DNA of 64,000 nucleotides from a virus (IMGVR_UViG_3300027749_003047:1-64000); one strand, 5' to 3'; shown: positions 19,977 through 29,322, counted from the first letter of the stretch. The notes: generated from the sequence alone by a model not told the origin. Numbers and translations are program-made.

Positions 19977-22220
19977 ATGTCAGTAGCCATTGCAGATGCT
20001 TTCCGTTATGTCGCAACCAGCGGCACAAACGCAGGGGAAGTTGACGGAACATTAACAGCACCCGGCGTGGGCGGTACACTTACCATAGTGGGCGGGTTCG
20101 GTATTACGCTTACTTCAGATACTGCAAACCGTAAAATCACCATTACAAACACTGGTAACGGTACAGGCGCACTAACAACGATTACAGCACAGAACTCAGC
20201 TGGTACTTATTACCCTGTGTTCACCACAGCACCTGGAACATTTAATCCTGCTACAGGCACCTATACTAGTAGTACACTCTACTATGAAAGCACAACTACT
20301 CCGTTGAGTTATAATCCGGGAACTGGTACACTTAATGTAAACAACTTGGTGCTAGGTGCAGCCGGTACATTTTCTCTAGATGGAATAACATCAACCGGTG
20401 TTACCGGAACAGGTAACGTAGTATTTGGAACAAGTCCTTCGCTAGTAACTCCTACATTAGGTGTTGCAACTGCTACCAGTTTGAACGGACTAACAATTAC
20501 ATCTAGTACAGGTACATTTACACTGACCAATCTTAAAACATTTGCAGTGCAAAACACAATTACCTTAGCTGGCACTGATTCAACAACAATAACATTGCCC
20601 GGCACAACTGGTACAGTGCCGTTAAACAACCAAACATTTTTCATAGGTTCAACCAGTGTGGCTATCAATCGTGCCAGTGCAAGTTTGGCATTGACTGGTA
20701 TTACCAGTATTGATGGCTATGCCGCGGGCATAACTGGCGGAGCAGTCGGCTATATTCCATATCAGTCAGCCGCAAATACCACATTGTTTGTTACTGGCAA
20801 CACATCAACAACACCGCAGTTCTTAACATCAACTGGTACTGGTTCTGTTGCTCAAGCGCCTACATTGACCAGTTCAACTGGTACAGGTAATGTGGTACTG
20901 GCAACAAGTCCATCATTGACCACTCCCACACTAGGAGTAGCTACTGCTACCAGTGTCAACAAGATGGCAATTACTGCACCAGCTACCGGTTCAACACTGG
21001 CAGTGGCAGATGGTAAAACATTTTCAGTTAGTAACACTATTACGCTAGCCGGTACTGATTCAACAACAATTACATTACCAAGCACAACTGGTACTGTGCC
21101 TTTGAATAATCAAACAATGTTCATAGGTACAACCAGTGTGGCTATCAATAGAGCTACGGCCAATCTGGCTTTGACCGGTATCAGTTCAGTAGCGTTTCCC
21201 GGCAGTACCAGCGGTACGGTAACAGTACAAGCAACAGCTACAGCAGGTACTCCAACTTTATCCTTACCAATCACAACAGGCACACTAATTGGCACTGGTG
21301 ATACAGGCACAGTATCAAACACCATGTTGGCCAATAGCTCAGTGACATTTGGTAGCACTGCGGTTTCGTTAGGTGGATCATCAACTACCTTAGCTGGACT
21401 AACAAGTATAGATGGTACTACAGGATTGACTAGCGCATTTGCTACTCCGAATGGCACTGTAGCATTATTAGGAGCCGCAACTACTCTTAACTTAGCAAAT
21501 GCGGCAACAACTGTTGCTGAATTTGGCGCGGCAACAACATACAGTTTGGCAAATACAGCAACAGGTGCTCAAACTGTAAACATGTTTACAGCATCAACTG
21601 GTGCAAGTACATATAATTTTGCCACAGGTGCAACACTTTCAGCGACCACCAAAGCCATAAACATTGGTACTGGAGGTGTAAGCGGATCAACTACAAACAT
21701 TACTATTGGTTCAAGTACAGGCGGTGGTGCTACTACTATCAACAACTATACACCTAACTTGTCCTATGTAACCGCTAACTTGTCCGCTGTGGCATTTACT
21801 TCAACAACTTGGGTCAGTTTAGGTAGTATAGTAATACCAAGCTCGGGTATATGGCGTGTGTGGGCTAATTTACGTATTAGGGCAAGCGGTGCCGCAGAAT
21901 TCATTAAATGCGGACTATTCAGTAGCGGTACATCAGGAACTGGGGAACTTTTGAACAGTGGTGTGGCTCAAGAAAGAATGTTAGTTGAACGTATTGCGCA
22001 GACTAGTGGACAAAGTTTTTTCAATTTATTATGTGCGCCAGAATGGATAGTAAACATGCCTACTGGACAAACTTATCCTTATACAATTTATATACAAGTA
22101 CAATCTAGCGCCGCAGATGCACAGGGGCTAAACAATACTGATGCTAACGGTATTCCAACATTTAATGCTGTTAGGATTGCCCCAACTGCTACATCGGGGA
22201 CAACCGTTAACATCAATTAA
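19977..22220 (+). CDS. Tail-fibre protein with internal duplication
   Basis: 747 residues starting MSVAIADAFRYVATSGT, preceded by AGAGGA. The body is Thr/Gly/Ser/Ala-rich beta sequence without enzyme motifs. A unit of about 100 residues occurs twice, at 144-244 and 302-402, each with GTGNVV, SPSL, TPTLGVATATS, NTITLAGTDSTTITLP, TGTVPLNNQ and SVAINRA. The last 150 residues are less repetitive and look like a folded tip (WRVWANLRIRASGAAEF, QSFFNLLCAPEWIVNMP), likely the receptor-contacting or trimerising end. Its stop overlaps the convergent gene's stop (TTAA). Late expression is likely. Confidence 0.8.
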   Translation: MSVAIADAFRYVATSGTNAGEVDGTLTAPGVGGTLTIVGGFGITLTSDTANRKITITNTGNGTGALTTITAQNSAGTYYPVFTTAPGTFNPATGTYTSSTLYYESTTTPLSYNPGTGTLNVNNLVLGAAGTFSLDGITSTGVTGTGNVVFGTSPSLVTPTLGVATATSLNGLTITSSTGTFTLTNLKTFAVQNTITLAGTDSTTITLPGTTGTVPLNNQTFFIGSTSVAINRASASLALTGITSIDGYAAGITGGAVGYIPYQSAANTTLFVTGNTSTTPQFLTSTGTGSVAQAPTLTSSTGTGNVVLATSPSLTTPTLGVATATSVNKMAITAPATGSTLAVADGKTFSVSNTITLAGTDSTTITLPSTTGTVPLNNQTMFIGTTSVAINRATANLALTGISSVAFPGSTSGTVTVQATATAGTPTLSLPITTGTLIGTGDTGTVSNTMLANSSVTFGSTAVSLGGSSTTLAGLTSIDGTTGLTSAFATPNGTVALLGAATTLNLANAATTVAEFGAATTYSLANTATGAQTVNMFTASTGASTYNFATGATLSATTKAINIGTGGVSGSTTNITIGSSTGGGATTINNYTPNLSYVTANLSAVAFTSTTWVSLGSIVIPSSGIWRVWANLRIRASGAAEFIKCGLFSSGTSGTGELLNSGVAQERMLVERIAQTSGQSFFNLLCAPEWIVNMPTGQTYPYTIYIQVQSSAADAQGLNNTDANGIPTFNAVRIAPTATSGTTVNIN
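20406..20714 (+). repeat. Fibre repeat unit 1 (coding duplication)
   Basis: First copy of a unit of about 103 codons in the 747-residue fibre protein. The second copy begins at 20880, 474 nt downstream. Confidence 0.85.
20880..21188 (+). repeat. Fibre repeat unit 2 (coding duplication)
   Basis: Second copy of the unit at 20406-20714. Long identical peptide blocks such as NTITLAGTDSTTITLP show the duplication is recent or kept homogeneous. Confidence 0.85.
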
Positions 22221-23416
22221 GCTACTTTAACTAGGATAGTTTCTTCGTTAATGCGTCCATTCATCTTAGTGTCTGTAGCATTAATGTCTTCTAAGAACTT
22301 GCGTAGTTGTACCTTACCAGCGGCTTTGAACTCTTTTAGCTTGTCTTCGGGCTTGCGTAGTGTTTTGCAAACGCTAGTATTTTCGTTGAAGCCTGTAATA
22401 GTAGTACCCTTGACTCCAAGTTCCATGTACTCGTTAGCCACGTACTTGCCTAACTTACGAGTCTTGGTATTGTAGATCCAAAGTTCCTTAGCACCAATGA
22501 TGTCTACAGGATTGATAGACACTAGCTTCATGGGCTCGTCACTCTTCTTATACTTCAACTTGGCCACAACCTTTTCTTTAGGTTGTGCTTTCTTAGCACG
22601 TGGCGCACGATTAACTTTAGCTTCTTGCGCTAGCATGTCACACGCACTCATGATCTCTTGATAAAACGCAATCAAATTACGAATCTGCTTCTTAGTACGA
22701 TGACTGTAGCCTTCGATCAACTGCTCATCTTTGCTACCGCTTGCAAGTTCTTCAAGTTCTGCTAAATCTCGAGCATAAAACGTTTTGATGATTCTAGCAT
22801 GTGCGGCTTTGACTTCTTTGCCTTTGAGCAAGTTCAGCATCTTGAATGCTTTTGGATCAAATGTGTCTGGGTCAGTTTGGAAGCCTTCAATTGCGTCTTC
22901 AATTTCTTCTGTCATCTTCATGGCAGTTTCACGCACACGCTCTTGGATAGTGGGTTGAATCACTACAGGTTTGCTTGCTTCCAGCAATTTTGTTTCTTCT
23001 GGATCAACGTCATGCTTGCCTGCCGCAATAACTTTGACAATCTCTGATCGCAACCAAGCGGCAGTGTCACGACCTTGATTGAAGTCTGCACGATTAGCTG
23101 TCATTCCGCGATTCAAACAGCAAGCCACAGCACCCATTGTGGTACCAATACGCGAATCTTTGACTTTCTTAAACGCTGTAATGTCTGCTTTAGTACAGCC
23201 AACTGATTCCATCCAACGAATCACAGCGGGCTTGTAAGTTTTGATATCGCTTTCTAAGCGGTAGTAGTCCATTGCCTTCTTAAAGAAGCGGTGGAATGTA
23301 TCTGCGTCCCAAGACTCACAACCTTCCCAAACTGGGCTGTGATCTTTTACAGCTCGTGTACGATGTGCAATTACCTGCTTTTTTGTAACACGGGGTTTTG
23401 TAGCGACTTTAGCCAA
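22217..23416 (-). CDS. Conserved T4-like phage protein, unknown function (TTG start)
   Basis: 399 residues, hydrophilic, with a Lys-rich middle (RAPRAKKAQPKEK near 275-290) and mostly helical prediction by eye. No catalytic motif is recognised. The frame begins with TTG at 23416: the nearby ATG at 23421 is in another frame, while AGGAG stands 6 nt before the TTG. The gene is alone behind a perfect sigma70 promoter, so it is probably strongly and early expressed. The basic central linker suggests contact with nucleic acid, which is inference only. Confidence 0.7.
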   Translation of the reverse strand: MAKVATKPRVTKKQVIAHRTRAVKDHSPVWEGCESWDADTFHRFFKKAMDYYRLESDIKTYKPAVIRWMESVGCTKADITAFKKVKDSRIGTTMGAVACCLNRGMTANRADFNQGRDTAAWLRSEIVKVIAAGKHDVDPEETKLLEASKPVVIQPTIQERVRETAMKMTEEIEDAIEGFQTDPDTFDPKAFKMLNLLKGKEVKAAHARIIKTFYARDLAELEELASGSKDEQLIEGYSHRTKKQIRNLIAFYQEIMSACDMLAQEAKVNRAPRAKKAQPKEKVVAKLKYKKSDEPMKLVSINPVDIIGAKELWIYNTKTRKLGKYVANEYMELGVKGTTITGFNENTSVCKTLRKPEDKLKEFKAAGKVQLRKFLEDINATDTKMNGRINEETILVKVA

Positions 23417-23448
23417 TTCATGCTCCTAACTAGTTAAACAATACTTAT

Positions 23449-23477
23449 ATTATAGCACCAAATTGATGCTATGTCAA
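23449..23477 (-). promoter_or_regulatory. Perfect sigma70 consensus promoter
   Basis: TTGACA (23477-23472), exactly 17 nt, then TATAAT (23454-23449) on the minus strand. The TGA stop of the upstream TPP-enzyme gene lies inside the -35 hexamer. Confidence 0.92.
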
Positions 23478-24013
23478 GCAATATATAACTGTGGGTATTC
23501 TGCCACAATGTGGATTCCGCCCGTTTTGTAAGCATTTTTATAAGTGTCCAAAATGCTATCTGCAGATTTTAGATCGTAAAATCGAGTATTTGGACACATG
23601 CTGGTAAACTCTGCAATGAAATTGGCTTTGTGCTGTGGACCCGGATCCAACGGCTCGTCTGCACCTTTGGCCACTCGAATGATTATATTGGCTTGTTTGC
23701 CAGTCATTTCCTCGTACTTGTCCACATGATTGATCAATTGATTAGCCGCGCAGATCAAAAAGTTCCAGCGAGGATAAAAGCTGATCACAGTTTGGCCCAT
23801 CATACTCATGCCCAAACTCATGCCCATTTGTGTTTCTTCCATTACTGGAACTTCGATCATCTTGTCTTTGGCTACGTTTACTAAAGTAGTACTCATCGGG
23901 TTACCCGGATACACAATCTGCTGTCCAATGAATACAGTATCGATTTGCTCACCCAAATAGGTCATAGCTTCAGTCAAAGCGTCTTTGTAAATTGATGTTT
24001 GTGGTTTGGTCAT
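23474..24013 (-). CDS. TPP-dependent enzyme, pyrimidine-binding half (E1-beta/transketolase-like)
   Basis: 179 residues from ATG 24013, which overlaps the upstream stop as ATGA. It corresponds to the pyrimidine (PYR) domain of thiamine-diphosphate enzymes such as pyruvate dehydrogenase E1-beta: YKDALTEAMTYLGEQ, an IEVPVMEETQMGMSLGMSMMG block with the Glu that activates the cofactor, and FYPRWNFLICAANQLINHVDKY. The C-terminal transketolase domain of full-length E1-beta is missing. The matching PP-domain protein is encoded at 28693-29322 in the same operon. Together they would form a split two-carbon-transfer or decarboxylating enzyme, probably acting in nucleotide-sugar synthesis. Confidence 0.82.
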   Translation of the reverse strand: MTKPQTSIYKDALTEAMTYLGEQIDTVFIGQQIVYPGNPMSTTLVNVAKDKMIEVPVMEETQMGMSLGMSMMGQTVISFYPRWNFLICAANQLINHVDKYEEMTGKQANIIIRVAKGADEPLDPGPQHKANFIAEFTSMCPNTRFYDLKSADSILDTYKNAYKTGGIHIVAEYPQLYIA

Positions 24014-24456
24014 GGCACTGATGGCTTGTTGTCTTGTGAAACATCTTTGTTCCAGCTGATTTCCCAACCCTGGAAGTCTGCAGCCAAACAATCAACTTTG
24101 TAGTCTTTGCGTCCGCCCACAACTTCTTGAATGATATTTTTGCTAGTGTTGCGGATTCCGTTCAAGCCGTGTGTCAATTCCAAATTGTTGCCGTCTTTGA
24201 TTCCTCTGCGGTAGTTTGATTCGTTGTGCCAAATATGCAAGTTCATTTGAGCCAACACCACAATGGCTCGAATAGTTTCTGCATCCACTTTGGCATCCGG
24301 ATGCTGGTCCATAATCAACTGTATGTCATGCACGATATCGGCGATCTCTTCACCGTACTCTTTTTTGTAATCTGTAATGAATACTTCTTTAAGCTGTACG
24401 ATGCTCAATCTATCGATCAGCTCGCTAAATGTCTGTAGGTATCTGCGTTCGGTCAT
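24010..24456 (-). CDS. Uncharacterised protein of the sugar cassette
   Basis: 148 residues. FSELIDRLSIVQLKEVFI near the N-terminus, a helical middle with MNLHIWHNESNYRRG (about 79-93), and a C-terminal IRNTSKNIIQEVVGG. I recall similar proteins next to sugar-nucleotide genes in phages and aquatic bacteria but know of no assigned activity. ATGA/overlap junctions on both sides place it in the operon, between an epimerase and the TPP-enzyme half. Confidence 0.65.
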   Translation of the reverse strand: MTERRYLQTFSELIDRLSIVQLKEVFITDYKKEYGEEIADIVHDIQLIMDQHPDAKVDAETIRAIVVLAQMNLHIWHNESNYRRGIKDGNNLELTHGLNGIRNTSKNIIQEVVGGRKDYKVDCLAADFQGWEISWNKDVSQDNKPSVP

Positions 24457-25391
24457 AGGTTTGTAAAGTTCCGGTTGTTGTGGACTATTGTCATCTGATA
24501 TGCTGTAATTAGTTGTTCAATGCCGTAGTCTAAACTAAAAGTGGGATTCCATCCTAATGCTTCCAATTTGGCATTGCTCACTATGTAATTGCGCTGATCA
24601 AAGTCTTTGGCAAACTCGTCCTGCTTGATTGCCAGTTTAGGCACATACTTTTTAATGCACTCTGCAAGTTCCAGCTTGCTTAGGTTAGCAGTAGACAATC
24701 CTACATTATAAGCCTGCCCTCGACACTGGTCGTAGTTTTCAATTATAAACTGAAACGTTTGGGCAATGTCCTGTACATGAATGTAATTGCGTTTAAAGTG
24801 CGCTTCAAACAATACCAAGTATCCATCAGTAACTGCTTTATAAACAAAGTCATTTACCAGCAAGTCTTGACGCATACGTGGACTGACACCAAACACTGTG
24901 GCCAGTCTTAGTGCAACACCGTTGCCATGATACAGCACAGCATCTTCTGCATCGCATTTGGTTTCGGCATATAAACTCAAAGGTTTGAATGGACTATCTT
25001 CGGTAATGATTTCGTCACTTGATCCGTATTGGCTGTTGGTGTTGGGAATGATCAGCTTTTGATCACTGGCCAGTACTTCCACTATGTATCTTATATGCTT
25101 GTAGTTTACATCTCTGGCCAGTTCGGGATTGGCTCGGCAAGCAGGCATTCCCACGATTGCGGCTAGGGGAATAATGATATCATGTTCTTTAACCAATGCC
25201 TGTAGTTGTCTAGTATCTCTAACATCACCTAAGACAAATTTAAAGCCCTGTCTGTTAAATAGATGCAACAAGGATAACTGTTTGTACAACAAGTTATCAA
25301 ATACAGTTACACTGTAGCCCTGTGTTAGTAAATGTTCAGCTAGTGTAGAGCCTAGGTAGCCAGCACCGCCTGTGATTAGTACTCGCTTCAT
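24453..25391 (-). CDS. NAD-dependent epimerase/dehydratase (extended SDR)
   Basis: 312 residues. N-terminal GGAGYLGSTLAEHLL (GxxGxxG Rossmann motif, residues 8-22), acidic residue VFDN after the second strand, PLAAIVG, PNTNSQYGSS for the catalytic Ser/Thr, and YAETKCDAE with the YxxxK pair. The downstream KRNYIHVQDIAQ and YNVG elements are typical of sugar-nucleotide epimerases and dehydratases. Likely substrate is an NDP-hexose, and the gene sits beside two more SDR genes and an RmlC homologue. Confidence 0.87.
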   Translation of the reverse strand: MKRVLITGGAGYLGSTLAEHLLTQGYSVTVFDNLLYKQLSLLHLFNRQGFKFVLGDVRDTRQLQALVKEHDIIIPLAAIVGMPACRANPELARDVNYKHIRYIVEVLASDQKLIIPNTNSQYGSSDEIITEDSPFKPLSLYAETKCDAEDAVLYHGNGVALRLATVFGVSPRMRQDLLVNDFVYKAVTDGYLVLFEAHFKRNYIHVQDIAQTFQFIIENYDQCRGQAYNVGLSTANLSKLELAECIKKYVPKLAIKQDEFAKDFDQRNYIVSNAKLEALGWNPTFSLDYGIEQLITAYQMTIVHNNRNFTNL

Positions 25392-26380
25392 GGCTTGCTA
25401 TTTGGATCAAATTGTTCTTTGTGCGCACGATACCATTCGATAGTATCCTTTAGTGCTTGTTTAATCTCACGCTTTGGTTTCCAGCCTAGCGCATTAATCT
25501 TTTCACTAGATACTAGACGAACTGGAATCATAGGTGCTCGATTGTTAACGTACTCAATTGGGTTAGTATTGCCGTCGGCTTCTTTCATCCACTCAAGTAA
25601 TTGGTTAACGCTGTAGCCTTGACCGTAGCACACATTGTAGATATCATAGGTGTCCACATGCTCTGCAACATACACAATGCCTCCGGCCATGTCGTCTGCG
25701 TGTAGCACATCACGTATTTCTGTACCATCACCCCAAACAGGAATTGGATTCAGCCTGTCCGCCACTTTGCGAATGTTTGCAGGTGTAACATGGCATTTCT
25801 CAAAGTCATACTTGTCATTGGGCCCAAATGCGTTGCTTGGACGAATAATGACGCACTGCATTGGATCATGTATTTGATTACTAAAGAAGTCGCACATCAT
25901 CTCGCCAAAGCGTTTCATAGCACCCACTGCTTTGTACACAGGTACTAGCGGCAAGTTCATAAAGTTGGCGTCTTCTACAGCATACACTGAACCAAGGTCG
26001 CCATTGACGTTTGCTGTGCTGATAAAGATAAATTTACGCACCTTGTTCTTCCAGCTTTGTTCCATTATGTTGTTATTCATCTCAACATTGGGAGTAACAT
26101 GTAATAACGGATTGAACTTAGTATCCAGTGCATTACTAGTGTTAGCCGCGCAGTGTATTACCACATCAATGTCTTGCGACACAAATTTAGCAAAGTCTGC
26201 ATCACGCAGATCACCCTTAACTAGTTCGATAGTTTCCGATCCGTTAAAGTCATTCCGTAAGCCTCTCTGTAGTGTGCTAGCACGTAGATTAGTGAACCCT
26301 TGTTGATACAGCACTCGAAGCACATTGGAGCCAATGAATCCGCTTGCCCCTGTTACCAAAATCTTATCTGTAGTTTTCAT
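25388..26380 (-). CDS. NAD-dependent epimerase/dehydratase with altered YxxxK motif
   Basis: 330 residues of the extended SDR family: VTGASGFIGSNVLR at the N-terminus, VIHCAANTSN, FISTANVNG, and RDVLHADDMAGG. Aligned on the conserved K-x-x-G-E, the catalytic region reads AVGAMKRFGE, so the position of the usual Tyr is Val; a Tyr lies three residues earlier in VPVYKAV. Either the Tyr is displaced by a small insertion or catalysis differs. Overlaps neighbours by 4 nt on each side. Confidence 0.83.
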   Translation of the reverse strand: MKTTDKILVTGASGFIGSNVLRVLYQQGFTNLRASTLQRGLRNDFNGSETIELVKGDLRDADFAKFVSQDIDVVIHCAANTSNALDTKFNPLLHVTPNVEMNNNIMEQSWKNKVRKFIFISTANVNGDLGSVYAVEDANFMNLPLVPVYKAVGAMKRFGEMMCDFFSNQIHDPMQCVIIRPSNAFGPNDKYDFEKCHVTPANIRKVADRLNPIPVWGDGTEIRDVLHADDMAGGIVYVAEHVDTYDIYNVCYGQGYSVNQLLEWMKEADGNTNPIEYVNNRAPMIPVRLVSSEKINALGWKPKREIKQALKDTIEWYRAHKEQFDPNSKP

Positions 26381-27360
26381 TGGCCTAACCTTTGTTTGTA
26401 TGCTAGGATGGTCTGCTTGATACCATCACGCAAGGTTGTTTGCGGAAGTATACCGTATTTCTTTTGACGATCTGGACTTAGACAACGAACAGGATCTCCA
26501 TTCATTTTTGTTTCGTCCCAGACAATGTTCTTAGTTTCACCTGATATTTCTTTATAGCAGTCAACTATAGTCTCAATGGTTTCTTTGATAGTGATGGCTT
26601 CTGCACAACCAAAGTTGATAATATCTTTTACTTCTTTCTTGACCACATCAACACTAGCCTGTGCAACATCATCGCCGAACACAAAGTCACGCCTTGCACT
26701 GCCGTTACCCCAACACACTATATCTTTGCCCTCAACGTTGTACAACTTCCAGACGTTGCTACTGATCACAGTAGCGTCTTGTGCAAAGTTGTCATTGAGT
26801 CCGTAGATGTTGCTGGGACGTATCACAGTCCAGTTGTCCCATCCATACTGTACTTGTAGGCTTTCTAATGTAGCTTCACCCATACGTTTGGTCCACCCCG
26901 GATACCAATCATTCTTACTGGGCACAGTGACCCATACATCTTCTTCACGCATGATCTCTGTAGGTTGGTAAACACCTACACTTGAAAGATAAACAAACCA
27001 ACCGACCTTGGCATCAAATGCGGCCTTGATCATGTTGGTATTGAACATCAACATAGGAAACAAGTAGTCTGCAGGTTGTTTGCTACTACGTGCTGGCGAT
27101 CCTTTTATTCCTGCAATATGCAGTACAATATCAATCGGTTGTTCTTCAAACAGTGACTCGCAGTTGTCCAAATATGTTAGGTCTTTCATTACCAGTATTA
27201 GATTAGAGTATTGTTCTCTTAAGGAAATCAATCCTTCTCCTATATTAATGTCCACTGCATAAACTGCATGAGCACCTTCTTCTAAGCACTTGCGAACCGC
27301 AGGTAATCCCACTAGTCCGTTGGCACCTGTAACGACTATATTTTTATTTTTAAATTCCAT
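26377..27360 (-). CDS. NAD-dependent epimerase/dehydratase
   Basis: 327 residues, the third extended SDR of the cassette. VTGANGLVGLPAVRKCL, VDINIGEG, VLHIAGIKG, VYLSSVGVYQPTE and YPGWTKRMGE, where Tyr and Lys are spaced by one extra residue relative to the classical YxxxK. The RRDFVFGDDVAQASVDVV and IINFGCAEAITIKE segments are those of NDP-sugar dehydratases and epimerases. The ATG is followed closely by MEFKNKNIVVTGAN. Three SDRs in a row suggest a multi-step conversion of one activated sugar. Confidence 0.85.
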   Translation of the reverse strand: MEFKNKNIVVTGANGLVGLPAVRKCLEEGAHAVYAVDINIGEGLISLREQYSNLILVMKDLTYLDNCESLFEEQPIDIVLHIAGIKGSPARSSKQPADYLFPMLMFNTNMIKAAFDAKVGWFVYLSSVGVYQPTEIMREEDVWVTVPSKNDWYPGWTKRMGEATLESLQVQYGWDNWTVIRPSNIYGLNDNFAQDATVISSNVWKLYNVEGKDIVCWGNGSARRDFVFGDDVAQASVDVVKKEVKDIINFGCAEAITIKETIETIVDCYKEISGETKNIVWDETKMNGDPVRCLSPDRQKKYGILPQTTLRDGIKQTILAYKQRLGQ

Positions 27361-28708
27361 GTTGAAGGTCTCTTATTAAATTTTGGTAAGGTTGTGCATT
27401 GATAAATGTAGTCAGATGGTTTCGATTATGGATCAATATATCTTTTACACTAAAATACAATTCGTGAATTTGTTCAAGTGTTAAATCATTTAATTTTTTT
27501 AATTCGTGTTCTATCAGCGCCATGCGCAATTCGGGATCTTGTTCAAGATCGTATTCCTCGTTAATATAAGGATGAAATGTTCTAAACCCTAATTCATGCA
27601 GGTCTTTCAAAGAATTATAATTACCTACATATAAAAACGGTTGAAAGTTTGCTATAGGCCTATATGTCTTTTCCGACATAAAGGGACTATCACCATCGTG
27701 AAATCTTGTTTCAGATACAATATGAATATAAGTGTTGAGATAAAGTTCTTTTTTGTTGTTGTGTGTTGAAAAGTTAGTTTTTTCAGACTGACTCAAAAGA
27801 TGCGTGTCAACTTCCCAAGGCAGTATCTTTACAATTTGTCTAGCCATTTCTGACAGGTCTACATCTTTGTAATAGGTACTCCACGCCCTGGAACTGTCCA
27901 GCACCTGTCGCTCAGTTATCTGTTCAAGGAAACTGAACACATTATGATCTAGCAGATTGTATTTCAATGCTAGGTATGCCAGTGATATTCTGTGTGCGCG
28001 ATTACTTAATTGTCTATTGAAGCACATGAATTTGTGAGGGCGTATTTTATCAGGATTCAACTCATGCTGTTTGACAAAATCGTTCATGTAGCCAAGTCGA
28101 CCTGGTCGAGGCCTTGATGTTATTCTTTCAGCATCTTCTCTAGGAAATAACAAAGGTCCACCAACTACTCTTATACTACAACCAGACACAGCGAATTCGT
28201 TTCCCGCAACTACTATTACATTCTTGCCGTTAATACCTATTGATTGCAATAATGAATCAAACTTCAGTAGGTCTTCTTCGTTGGAGACAGGATCATGAAT
28301 GTAATTTATAACCAGTTTTACTTTGCCAGATCGCAGATGGTTTAACACTTTGGGGGAGATGGTATCGCTGATATTGTAAGTACAACTATTTCCTCCTATG
28401 TTAAATGAGTGATCTTGAAATAGTGAATTTAGTGAAGTGCGTATTTCAATCGGGTAGATGTAGATATCAGCATCGTCCACAATTTGATCCGGATCAACCA
28501 TAGCATGATTTTTAAAATATTTAAAAAAGTTGTTATGCCACCTGAATGGGAACATGTCACTATTCATTAGACTAGTAGCTGTACTTTCTACAGAATCGAT
28601 ACTTGGTATAGAACTTTTGATATGATTGGCCAGTATGGGATGAAGTCCGTTGGACAGCGGTACAGATTGATACCAATTGTCATAAACTATTTTTAGAATA
28701 CTATCCAT
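27350..28708 (-). CDS. Putative glycosyltransferase (phage sugar-cassette family), copy 1
   Basis: 452 residues. The C-terminal third has SETRFHDGDSPFMSEKTY, IANFQPFLYVGNYNSL and LHELGFRTFHPYINEEYD, matching block for block the protein at 29873-31282. The SEKTY...QPFLYVG arrangement resembles the donor-binding end of fucosyltransferase-like enzymes, so a glycosyltransferase role is plausible but not proven. FMCFNRQLSNRAHRI in the middle is another conserved-looking block. It overlaps the adjoining PP-domain gene and SDR gene. Likely target: a host surface glycan or a phage virion or DNA component. Confidence 0.6.
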   Translation of the reverse strand: MDSILKIVYDNWYQSVPLSNGLHPILANHIKSSIPSIDSVESTATSLMNSDMFPFRWHNNFFKYFKNHAMVDPDQIVDDADIYIYPIEIRTSLNSLFQDHSFNIGGNSCTYNISDTISPKVLNHLRSGKVKLVINYIHDPVSNEEDLLKFDSLLQSIGINGKNVIVVAGNEFAVSGCSIRVVGGPLLFPREDAERITSRPRPGRLGYMNDFVKQHELNPDKIRPHKFMCFNRQLSNRAHRISLAYLALKYNLLDHNVFSFLEQITERQVLDSSRAWSTYYKDVDLSEMARQIVKILPWEVDTHLLSQSEKTNFSTHNNKKELYLNTYIHIVSETRFHDGDSPFMSEKTYRPIANFQPFLYVGNYNSLKDLHELGFRTFHPYINEEYDLEQDPELRMALIEHELKKLNDLTLEQIHELYFSVKDILIHNRNHLTTFINAQPYQNLIRDLQHGI

Positions 28709-29322
28709 TTGCCTGTGCCGTAATGCGGATACTTAGATTTGTAATGGTAGTGTACTACATCATGGGGTACGCTACGTTTACCATTCCATGTGGTATCTGT
28801 TGGAGTATATGTTGATACTGCATTGTCTTCCACTACAAAGTATAATGGTAAATCAAAGTTTCTAGCATACTTGTGTATCTCGTAGAATATACCGCTTTCA
28901 AAACTCATGTCACCAATAAAGCACCATACTTTATCTGTAGAACCTGCACGTTTGATTTGCTGAGCAACACCCAGTGCAACGGGCAGTGTTCCGCCAACTA
29001 TGGCACTGCTGTAAAATTTTTCATCAACATTGCAAATACTAATTGACTTTCCTTTGAGAATTTCTGCAGTTATCCATTGAGGATCTAGGCCTTTAAGCAG
29101 TGCATGATAATGACTGCGCCAGGTACTGAACACCCAATCAGTTGTATTAACACGTTTAAATATTTCGATCAAACTGTGTTCATTGCCGTTTGACAAGTGT
29201 ATAGGTCCTCGAACTCGAGCACCTTCCCATAGAGCTATGATCGAATCTTCAAACTTGATCAAACTATCTGGTGTATGATCGATATCTCGCACGACGGGAT
29301 ACTGGTCTAAATTAGTTATCAT
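28693..29322 (-). CDS. TPP-dependent enzyme, pyrophosphate-binding half (E1-alpha-like)
   Basis: 209 residues of the PP domain of thiamine-diphosphate enzymes (E1-alpha type). STWRSHYHALLKGLD, SAIVGGTLPVALGVAQ, then the cofactor motif FIGDMSFESGIFYEIHKYA ending at VEDNAVS, which replaces the usual GDG by GDM but keeps the spacing to the second Asn-containing segment. SNGNEHSLIEIFKR at 44-57 supports E1 folding. No E1-beta domain is fused; the partner PYR domain is 4.7 kb downstream at 23474-24013. ATGA overlap with the RmlC gene. A two-carbon ketol transfer onto a sugar nucleotide is a reasonable but unproven role. Confidence 0.82.
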   Translation of the reverse strand: MITNLDQYPVVRDIDHTPDSLIKFEDSIIALWEGARVRGPIHLSNGNEHSLIEIFKRVNTTDWVFSTWRSHYHALLKGLDPQWITAEILKGKSISICNVDEKFYSSAIVGGTLPVALGVAQQIKRAGSTDKVWCFIGDMSFESGIFYEIHKYARNFDLPLYFVVEDNAVSTYTPTDTTWNGKRSVPHDVVHYHYKSKYPHYGTGKWIVF

